Origin: Damh-18 sp036275695
GTDB lineage: Bacteria > Patescibacteriota > Minisyncoccia > Phycocordibacterales > UBA918
Reading direction: 5' to 3'
DNA length: 11,395 nucleotides
Assembly: GCA_036275695.1 (NCBI GenBank)
Contig: DASUDI010000012.1
Location: forward strand, 1-11,395
The position numbers and the translations under genes are program-made. Below the pieces are notes generated by a model that was not told the DNA's origin, searched no databases, and saw only the letters and a program-made list of their open reading frames with translations. This document shows positions 6,396 through 11,395 of this stretch, one piece after another. Positions within the stretch are counted from its first letter, which is position 1; every line of letters begins with the position of its first letter.

Positions 6396-6417
6396 ATACA
6401 AGGTACCTTGTATCCGC
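6392..6417. repeat. 26-base perfect palindrome overlapping the tRNA 5' end
   Basis: Bases 6392-6417 are perfectly self-complementary about GGTACC. Four bases (6392-6395) belong to the tRNA acceptor stem; the rest is the pre-tRNA leader. In RNA, the leader would pair with the first four tRNA bases, competing with the acceptor stem. Confidence 0.75.
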
Positions 6418-6420
6418 AAA

Positions 6421-6449
6421 ACTATACCGCACCACAGGGTATGTGACAA
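6421..6449 (-). promoter_or_regulatory. Promoter of tRNA-Ile
   Basis: On the minus strand, TTGTCA (6444-6449), a 17-base spacer and TATAGT (6421-6426) predict transcription from about 6414. That is at the outer edge of the 26-base palindrome. The symmetric sequence TGTGA-N6-TCACA (6442-6457) overlaps the -35 box. Confidence 0.65.
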
Positions 6450-6490
6450 TGTTCACAATGAGTGATTATGTTTTGAAATATATAAAGAAA

Positions 6491-6519
6491 CCCCGCGCGA
6501 CACGAAGTGTCGCGTGGGG
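6491..6519 (-). terminator. Rho-independent terminator, minus strand
   Basis: A 13-pair stem (6491-6503 with 6507-6519, one G-T pair) with loop GAA is followed on the minus strand by TTTCTTTATAT. It is the first strong terminator downstream of recG, about 270 bases after its stop, and lies beyond the transposase remnant. Confidence 0.7.
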
Positions 6520-6711
6520 GTGGTTGGGTGGATGAATGAAAATACGAACGGACGGCTCAGGCGATTGTTCCCGAAACGATTTAACTTTGCTACGATTACG
6601 CAGAAACAACTAGATGCAGCGGTCCATCTGATGAACCATACGGAACGGAAGAGCTTGGGGTGGAAGACGTCGTGCTCTGTGTATAGGAGAGAGTGTTGCG
6701 TTTCGGGTTAG
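6514..6711 (+). pseudogene. IS30-family transposase remnant (C-terminal fragment)
   Basis: The frame encodes the C-terminal end of an IS30-type DDE transposase. NENTNGRLRRLFPK (about 6535 onward) corresponds to the family's NENTNG-LLR-FPKG motif with the catalytic Glu of the DDE triad. ITQKQLDAAVHLMNHTERKSLGWKT matches the usual VT-EQLD-LNNRPRK-LGWKTP ending. Nothing of the N-terminal helix-turn-helix or the first two catalytic Asp residues is present: the sequence upstream becomes a terminator hairpin. Only about 60 residues of a roughly 320-residue protein survive, so it cannot be active. The right end of the element probably lies near 6711-6730, where a terminal repeat would be expected; no left end is visible. 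The rest of 6450-6784 shows only the terminator and an inverted repeat near the recG stop. Confidence 0.75.
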
Positions 6712-6754
6712 AATTCAAGTCGCAGGCACATGCAAGCATACGACCTTATATCCC

Positions 6755-6796
6755 CATATGGAATCATCTAGGATTTACGTCACCTTATTCCATATG
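6755..6796. repeat. Ten-base inverted repeat spanning the recG stop codon
   Basis: CATATGGAAT at 6755-6764 is the exact reverse complement of ATTCCATATG at 6787-6796. The 22-base spacer includes most of the recG stop. No T-run follows on the minus strand, so it is not a standard terminator; a 3'-end stabilising hairpin is possible. Confidence 0.5.
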
Positions 6797-8959
6797 AAGG
6801 TGCTCGTGGAGGTGTAATACTTTATGTTGTATGTCTGGGTAAGTGGTGAGTTCTGGGTCTTCGGCGATAAGTGTATATGCTTCACTTCGTGCCGCTTCTA
6901 CCATTTTCATATTTTTGATTGCTTCCATGCCAATGTCGGTAATCCCTGATTGTTTGCCACCATATAATTCACCACTCCCACGAAACGCAAGGTCGTACTC
7001 GGCGAGTTCAAATCCATTCTTTGCGGTGGTGAGCGCTTTCATTCTATCTTTGGTGCGGTCGCTTTTACTTTCAGTGACGAGAAAACAGTATGGTTGATAT
7101 GTGCCACGAATGACTCGTCCGCGAAGTTGATGTAGTTGCGCGAGACCAAAACGTTCCGCGCCTTCAATAATGATGTTGGTGGCGTTGGGCACATTCACAC
7201 CGACTTCAACCACGGATGTTGCGACAAGAATATCAATGTCATGACGCGCGAATGAATTCATAACGGTATTTTTTTCGGTGGGTTTCATTTTGCTGTGGAG
7301 TATGCCAATGCGCGCTCGTGGAAAAATATCTTTTTTGAGTCGTTTTGCTTCCTCAATTACGGATTTCGCATTTATAGCTGTTTCTTTTTCAGGGTCTGGT
7401 GCATCAATACGAGGGCATATAACGTATGCTTGCCTGCCGGCCGCAAGCTCACTGCGTACGTGCGCGTACATATCTTCGTGTGCTCCGGGTGCTATGACGC
7501 GCGTCTTGACGGGCTTGCGGCCGGCCGGCATCTCATCAAGAAGTGTTATATCAAGGTCACCATACATGGTAAGTGCAAGTGTGCGAGGGATAGGAGTTGC
7601 GGTCATTGAAAGAAGATGGGGGAGATGGGTGTCTTTTTTTGCAATTGCTTTGCGTTGCTTGGTGCCAAAACGGTGCTGTTCGTCAATAATGGCAAGCGCA
7701 AGATGTTTAAACTCAACAGATTTATACATGAGAGCATGCGTGCCGATAAGGATTGCAATCTCGCCATTTTTGACCCATTTAAGTAATTGGGACTTTGAGA
7801 TGGGTGTTGCTTTTGTACCGTCTACTTTTGAGGGGAATTTCATGCAACCACTTCCCGTGATGAGTCCGATTTGAACGGGGAGGTGATTGAAGTAGGAAAT
7901 GAAGGATTCAAAGTGTTGTTTCGCGAGGATTTCGGTAGGTGCCATGTATGCTACTTGCAGGTTGCCAAACGTAAGTGATTTTTTCATTCCTTCGGGCGGT
8001 CGTGAGGTTGCGATGGCGTATGCAGCCGTTGCGGCAACGGCAGTTTTGCCACTCCCCACATCGCCTTCAATAAGGCGTGACATCGGATAGTTCTTTTTGA
8101 AGTCAGTAAAAATAGTATCGAGCGCGCGCTGTTGCGATGCGGTGAGTGTAAATGAAAATCGATTGGTAAATGCTTCGATGTGCTCTCTGTCAGTCACGCA
8201 AGTATAACTTTCTGACTTTTGTATGCGCGCGCGTTCTTGCGCCTTGGCGACTTGTATAAAAAACACCTCTTCAAACGCAAAACGTTTGCGCGCGCTCTTG
8301 GTATGGTGCGCTTTTTTTGGAGTGTGAATCCATTGGAGTGCGGTAGTGAGTGTGGGGAGATTGTAGCGATCAAGTATTACCTTGGGTATGGGATCTGTGA
8401 GCGTGGTGAGTACGCCGCGCTCAAAACATTTTTGAATCGTATGAAATATCCATTTTGAGGTAACACCTTTCGTCTCTCGATAGATAGGAAAAAGAGTATC
8501 ATCGTGGTTTTGTGTACCATCAAAGAGTGAGTCATGTCTATCTACGGGGAGTGTGTCAATTTTTTCTACCTCAGGATTGGCGATATAGTATGCACCTTCG
8601 GTTCCCGTGACGGTACCCGCGACCTTTGCGTACATGCCGTCATTAAGCATCTTGGCGATGTATGGCTGATTAAACCACATAATTTTGATGCGTGCGGAAC
8701 CGTCCTCAACCCAACCCTCGGCGATGGGAACCTTACTCTTCCATGCCTTTCGCGTTTTAAGTCCTCCTATGCGTCCGAATACAATCGCGTCTTGGCCCTT
8801 GGTGAGTCCTGCTACGGATTGAATAGTACTAATATCTTCATATCGAGCGGGGAGGTGGTAGAGCAAGTCGGCTACACTGACAATATTAAGTCGAAGAAGT
8901 GCTTTTTGATGCAGTGCGTCAATACGAAAATGTTTCGTGATGGGGTCGTTGGGGTGCAT
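6785..8959 (-). CDS. recG: ATP-dependent DNA helicase RecG
   Basis: RecG remodels stalled replication forks and branch-migrates Holliday junctions. The 724-residue protein is complete. An N-terminal wedge/OB-fold region (about 60-165, including the phrase FGRIGG and the segment ending DDTLFPIY) precedes two helicase domains. Walker A is GDVGSGKT (299-306), Walker B is DEQH (426-429) followed by RFG, and motif III MTATPIPRTLALTMYGDLD follows. Near the end are VEVGVNVPNAT, AERFGLAQLHQLRGRV.RG and the RecG-specific FRGSGELYGGKQSG. An insertion of about 15 residues (KFPSKVDGTKATPIS) sits between TGS and GTHAL; I have the impression it is common in Parcubacteria. The ATG is preceded by an extended -10 box nine bases upstream and no Shine-Dalgarno. 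The gene is divergent from the malic enzyme gene. Confidence 0.97.
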   Translation of the reverse strand: MHPNDPITKHFRIDALHQKALLRLNIVSVADLLYHLPARYEDISTIQSVAGLTKGQDAIVFGRIGGLKTRKAWKSKVPIAEGWVEDGSARIKIMWFNQPYIAKMLNDGMYAKVAGTVTGTEGAYYIANPEVEKIDTLPVDRHDSLFDGTQNHDDTLFPIYRETKGVTSKWIFHTIQKCFERGVLTTLTDPIPKVILDRYNLPTLTTALQWIHTPKKAHHTKSARKRFAFEEVFFIQVAKAQERARIQKSESYTCVTDREHIEAFTNRFSFTLTASQQRALDTIFTDFKKNYPMSRLIEGDVGSGKTAVAATAAYAIATSRPPEGMKKSLTFGNLQVAYMAPTEILAKQHFESFISYFNHLPVQIGLITGSGCMKFPSKVDGTKATPISKSQLLKWVKNGEIAILIGTHALMYKSVEFKHLALAIIDEQHRFGTKQRKAIAKKDTHLPHLLSMTATPIPRTLALTMYGDLDITLLDEMPAGRKPVKTRVIAPGAHEDMYAHVRSELAAGRQAYVICPRIDAPDPEKETAINAKSVIEEAKRLKKDIFPRARIGILHSKMKPTEKNTVMNSFARHDIDILVATSVVEVGVNVPNATNIIIEGAERFGLAQLHQLRGRVIRGTYQPYCFLVTESKSDRTKDRMKALTTAKNGFELAEYDLAFRGSGELYGGKQSGITDIGMEAIKNMKMVEAARSEAYTLIAEDPELTTYPDIQHKVLHLHEHLHME
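7436..7525. repeat. GC-rich inverted repeat inside recG
   Basis: GCCGGCCGCAAGC (7436-7448) and its exact reverse complement (7513-7525) lie 64 bases apart. Both arms encode Ala-Gly-Arg (in AAGRQA and PAGRKP). The arms are much richer in G and C than their surroundings. Confidence 0.6.
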
Positions 8960-8968
8960 ATTTTATAT

Positions 8969-8977
8969 AGTATACCA
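8969..8977 (-). promoter_or_regulatory. Extended -10 promoter of recG
   Basis: On the minus strand TGG-TATACT ends nine bases before ATG 8959, predicting a leader of about two or three bases. No -35 box is clear, which suits an extended -10 promoter. Confidence 0.55.
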
Positions 8978-8992
8978 CTCTGGTGATAAAGT

Positions 8993-9020
8993 TTGTGGTG
9001 TTACGTATATGCCGTATACT
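8993..9020 (+). promoter_or_regulatory. Promoter of the malic enzyme gene
   Basis: TTGTGG (8993-8998), a 16-base spacer and TATACT (9015-9020) predict a start near 9027 and a leader of about 29 bases. A second A/T-rich box at 9034-9040 is an alternative. It lies next to the oppositely directed recG promoter. Confidence 0.5.
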
Positions 9021-9055
9021 ATGATGCGTAGTAGTAATAATGAGACTCTTTTAAT

Positions 9056-10213
9056 ATGGCACAGAAAAAAAAACCTCAAACAGATTATGCGAAGCGAGCA
9101 TTAGAGTTTCACAAAAAACATCATGGAAAACTCGAGGTGATTTCAAAGGGAAAGCTTAAAACAAAAGATGATTGGAGCACGCTCTACACACCTGGTGTCG
9201 GTGCGGTATCAAGTCATTTGGCAAAACATCCCCGTGATGCGCGTGAATACACCATGAAACGCAATACTGTAGCGGTAATTTCTGATGGATCCGCGGTGTT
9301 GGGACTCGGAAATCTTGGTGCAATACCCGCGCTTCCCGTCATGGAGGGGAAGTGCGCGATTTTGAAAGAAATGGCAGGAGTAGATGGATTTCCGATTGTG
9401 CTTAACACTCAGGATACTGAGGAAATTATTCGGACGATCACGAATATAGCACCGACGTTTGGCGCCATAAATCTTGAGGACATCAGTGCACCTCGATGTT
9501 TTGAGATTGAGGAGCGGTTAAAGGATATACTTGATATCCCTCTTATGCATGACGACCAGCACGGGACCGCGATTGTGGTTCTTGCGGGACTTATCAATGC
9601 GTCAAAAGTAGTGCGTAAAAAAATGACGGAAATGAAGGTGGTCATTGTGGGGGCAGGAGCGGCGGGTCGTGCCATTGCATTGCTTTTGATAAAAGCAGGA
9701 GTTCACGATGTGATTGTGTGTGATAGCGTGGGTGCTATTTACCAAGGAAGAAAAGGTATGGCTCCGTACAAAAATCAACTTGCGAAAGTCACCAATCCAC
9801 GGATGGTGAAGGGTATTCTTGCGGATGCGGTAGTCGAGGCTGATGTGCTTATTGGAGTTTCTGGACCAGGTACTATTTCTCGCGCGCATGTTGAACTCAT
9901 GGCGCGTGATGCGATTGTCTTTGCGCTCGCAAATCCAATTCCTGAAATCAAACCCGATGACGCAAAGCAGGCAGGTGCACGCGTGGTGGCGACAGGTCGC
10001 TCAGATTACGCAAATCAGATAAACAACGCACTTGCATTTCCGGGAATATTTCGAGGCGCGCTCGATAGGAATGTGCAAAAAATTACTGACGATATGAAAC
10101 TTGCCGCGGCAAAGAAAATCGCGGGATTAGTGAAAAAGCCGAGCGTGGATGAGATTATTCCAAAGGTCACGCACACTGGACTTGTGAAGGCGGTGGCGAG
10201 TGTTATCCGATAG
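9056..10213 (+). CDS. Malic enzyme, NAD(P)-dependent (385 aa, bacterial short form)
   Basis: Malic enzyme oxidatively decarboxylates malate to pyruvate with NAD or NADP and a divalent metal. The catalytic tyrosine is expected at Tyr44 (LYTPGVG) and the catalytic lysine at Lys99 (PVMEGK), after SDGSAVLGLGNLG. Metal ligands are in EDISAPR (Glu141-Asp142) and HDDQHGT (165-171). The Rossmann loop is GAGAAG (199-204), and ANPIPEI plus ATGRSDYANQINN complete the family signature. All key residues are present. The length matches the stand-alone form, without the phosphotransacetylase-like extension of MaeB. Cofactor preference cannot be read safely. The start has a Lys-rich N-terminus (AQKKK) and no Shine-Dalgarno. 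It is a single-gene unit divergent from recG. In a reduced genome it would feed or drain pyruvate and supply NAD(P)H. Confidence 0.95.
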   Translation: MAQKKKPQTDYAKRALEFHKKHHGKLEVISKGKLKTKDDWSTLYTPGVGAVSSHLAKHPRDAREYTMKRNTVAVISDGSAVLGLGNLGAIPALPVMEGKCAILKEMAGVDGFPIVLNTQDTEEIIRTITNIAPTFGAINLEDISAPRCFEIEERLKDILDIPLMHDDQHGTAIVVLAGLINASKVVRKKMTEMKVVIVGAGAAGRAIALLLIKAGVHDVIVCDSVGAIYQGRKGMAPYKNQLAKVTNPRMVKGILADAVVEADVLIGVSGPGTISRAHVELMARDAIVFALANPIPEIKPDDAKQAGARVVATGRSDYANQINNALAFPGIFRGALDRNVQKITDDMKLAAAKKIAGLVKKPSVDEIIPKVTHTGLVKAVASVIR

Positions 10214-10224
10214 GAATATGAACT

Positions 10225-10250
10225 CAGAAACATTTTTGTAAAATGTTCTG
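10225..10250 (+). terminator. Possible weak terminator hairpin after the malic enzyme gene
   Basis: CAG-A-AACATTTT pairs with AAAATGTT-CTG around a three-base loop, with one bulged A. The stem is A/T-rich and no T-run follows, so it may only be a 3'-end hairpin. Confidence 0.3.
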
Positions 10251-10302
10251 CATGAGTACATCACTTGTTTAGATAGTCATGGTCGTTGTATATGGAAGAC
10301 GG

Positions 10303-10308
10303 TATAAT
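10303..10308 (+). promoter_or_regulatory. -10 box of the DUF4105 gene, leaderless
   Basis: A consensus TATAAT lies exactly six bases before the GTG start at 10315, the same spacing as at 1275 and 1331. The -35 region is poor. Confidence 0.6.
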
Positions 10309-10314
10309 CTATAA

Positions 10315-11151
10315 GTGTCAATAAAGTATTTTAAGCGTAGGGATATCATGAATATATGTGTACTGCTCGTTGTGCTATGTGTGGTGCTTTTTTCTGTGTG
10401 GTATTTCTCCAGAGTGCCACGCAATGATAGAGAATGGTCATTAGATCAGCGCGTACTATCACACGCAAAGTTCACAGGAGATGAGGTGACTGTGTTTAAT
10501 ATTCGTAATTTTACCTACAAATCAGTGACTGATTATGAGCCAAACTATTACGACAAGACATTTAATCTGAATGACCTCGTGTCAGTCGATTATATTGTTG
10601 AGCCATTTGGTAACATGGGTGCCGCGCATACATTTCTAAGTTTTGGTTTTAGTACGGGTGACTATCTGGCAATTTCAGTTGAGATTAGAAAGGAGGTGGG
10701 TGAATCATTTTCTCCCCTCAAAGGATTGTTGAGAAATTACGAACTCATGTATGTTGTTGCCGATGAACGTGATGTAATAAAACTTCGTACAAATTATCGC
10801 CAAGATGCGGTATATCTCTATCCTATAAAAATTTCGAAAGAGCATATGCGCATACTTTTTAGTGATATGCTTACGAGAACAAATAAATTGCGGGAAAAAC
10901 CTGAATTTTATAATACGGTAACCAATACCTGCACAACAAACATCGTATCTCACGTTAATCATATCGCGCCAGCTCACATTCCGTGGGACGTAAGATTGTT
11001 ACTTCCTGAAAATTCCGATGTGCTTGCGTATGAGCTCGGACTCATTGATACCTCAGTATCGTTAGAAGAGTTACGGAAACACCATAAGATAAATGATAAA
11101 GCAGCACAATACGCAGATTCAACAGATTTTTCAAAATTAATTCGAAAATAA
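10315..11151 (+). CDS. Membrane-anchored DUF4105 / Lnb N-terminal-domain protein
   Basis: The 278-residue protein has a basic N-terminus (KYFKRR), one hydrophobic segment (about 13-31) and an extracytoplasmic domain. The domain matches DUF4105 (Pfam 'Lnb N-terminal periplasmic domain') by its sequential phrases: AAHTFLSFGF with His105, AISVEIRKE, YVVADERDVIKLRTN, YLYPI, and FYNTVTNTCTTN with Cys206. His105 and Cys206 are the likely catalytic His and Cys of a papain-like fold. As I recall, members of the family act as lipoprotein N-acyltransferases in some bacteria; applying that here is inference. GTG 10315 was chosen over ATG 10348: a TATAAT box is six bases upstream, and it keeps the basic residues that orient the membrane segment. 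Downstream residues (about 210-278) are less typical. The family's C-terminal membrane domain is absent. Confidence 0.8.
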   Translation: MSIKYFKRRDIMNICVLLVVLCVVLFSVWYFSRVPRNDREWSLDQRVLSHAKFTGDEVTVFNIRNFTYKSVTDYEPNYYDKTFNLNDLVSVDYIVEPFGNMGAAHTFLSFGFSTGDYLAISVEIRKEVGESFSPLKGLLRNYELMYVVADERDVIKLRTNYRQDAVYLYPIKISKEHMRILFSDMLTRTNKLREKPEFYNTVTNTCTTNIVSHVNHIAPAHIPWDVRLLLPENSDVLAYELGLIDTSVSLEELRKHHKINDKAAQYADSTDFSKLIRK

Positions 11152-11200
11152 CATCTTTAATGTATCCCCAGTCTTATGTCGCTATACGAGCATGCCCGTA

Positions 11201-11206
11201 TATAAT
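11201..11206 (+). promoter_or_regulatory. Possible -10 box for the last gene
   Basis: TATAAT at 11201-11206 would give a leader of about 30 bases to ATG 11243. A second box, TATACT at 11233-11238, sits only four bases from the ATG and is a poorer fit. No -35 is evident. Confidence 0.4.
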
Positions 11207-11242
11207 AACAAAGGTAATTATCAAACCTTATTTATACTATTC

Positions 11243-11395
11243 ATGTACTCACTTCGTAATCTTATTGGCGCGCGTTTCTTCTCCCTTTTTCTATGCATGG
11301 TAGGTATATCTATACCTACCTACATGTTTGCCCAAACCCCATCCAACACCATCCCAGAAGGTACTGAATCAACATTTGAAGAAGCGGGAGTTGAG
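11243..11395 (+). CDS. Exported protein of unknown function (3' partial)
   Basis: Only the first 51 codons are in the window and the frame stays open to the edge. The N-terminus has a short basic part (Arg5, Arg11), a hydrophobic core (about 12-29) and a probable signal-peptidase site after MFA (28-30). The polar start of the mature region is TPSNTIPEGTES. This predicts a secreted or surface protein. The hydrophobic core shows no lipobox Cys at the expected place; the only Cys (18) lies inside the core. An inverted repeat (11299-11320) falls in the signal-peptide codons. No family can be assigned. The start codon lacks a Shine-Dalgarno. Confidence 0.7.
   Translation, partial: MYSLRNLIGARFFSLFLCMVGISIPTYMFAQTPSNTIPEGTESTFEEAGVE
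11299..11320 (+). repeat. Short inverted repeat in signal-peptide codons
   Basis: GGTAGGTATA (11299-11308) is the exact reverse complement of TATACCTACC (11311-11320) with two bases between. The mRNA could form an eight- or nine-pair hairpin about 60 bases after the start codon. Confidence 0.5.

Noticed and set aside
6520..6784. Minus-strand small RNA between recG and the hairpin at 6491
   Set aside because: The plus-strand reading as an IS30 transposase tail explains most of it, and no promoter is visible on the minus strand.
7278..7874. Long plus-strand open frame of 198 codons opposite recG
   Set aside because: It is antisense to the strongly conserved recG helicase domains and matches no family; a shadow frame.

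Overview
The window looks like part of a Candidate Phyla Radiation (Patescibacteria, probably Parcubacteria-type) chromosome. This is inferred from gene content and style, not from a marker-gene tree. Support comes from small exported proteins of types I associate with this group, CCA-less tRNA and tmRNA genes, the standard stop codons (TAA, TAG and TGA all end genes), and starts with no Shine-Dalgarno sequence that often sit only 6-9 bases after a clear -10 box.

Layout. Bases 1-699 hold the 3' end of an exported protein with three Cys-bounded, Asp-rich repeats and an Ig-like tail. A Nudix hydrolase (minus) faces it. Two plus-strand genes follow: a membrane-anchored protein of unknown function with an Asp-rich loop, and a secreted N-acetylmuramoyl-L-alanine amidase ending at a 44-base perfect palindromic terminator. 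Bases 2953-3150 carry no gene but hold an inverted-repeat-bounded element with a decayed copy of the ssrA 3' end. Then come ssrA (tmRNA, minus), smpB (minus) and divergent ftsH (plus): the ribosome-rescue RNA, its protein partner and a membrane protease of the kind that degrades tagged proteins. A strong terminator between ftsH and a minus-strand tRNA-Ile(UAU) probably serves both. Between the tRNA and recG lies the 3' remnant of an IS30-type transposase. recG (minus) and a malic enzyme gene (plus) are divergent. The window ends with a membrane-anchored DUF4105/Lnb-type protein and the first 51 codons of an exported protein.

How it fits together. Core information-processing genes (ssrA, smpB, tRNA, recG), a quality-control protease (ftsH) and one central-carbon enzyme (malic enzyme) are interleaved with envelope proteins (amidase, DUF4105 protein, repeat protein). 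Most genes are single transcription units with their own promoter. The most interesting points are the leaderless promoter architecture, the tmRNA tag ending in AVA beside smpB and ftsH, the ssrA-derived scar, the tRNA-Ile(UAU) with a palindromic leader, and a possible lipoprotein N-acyltransferase relative.
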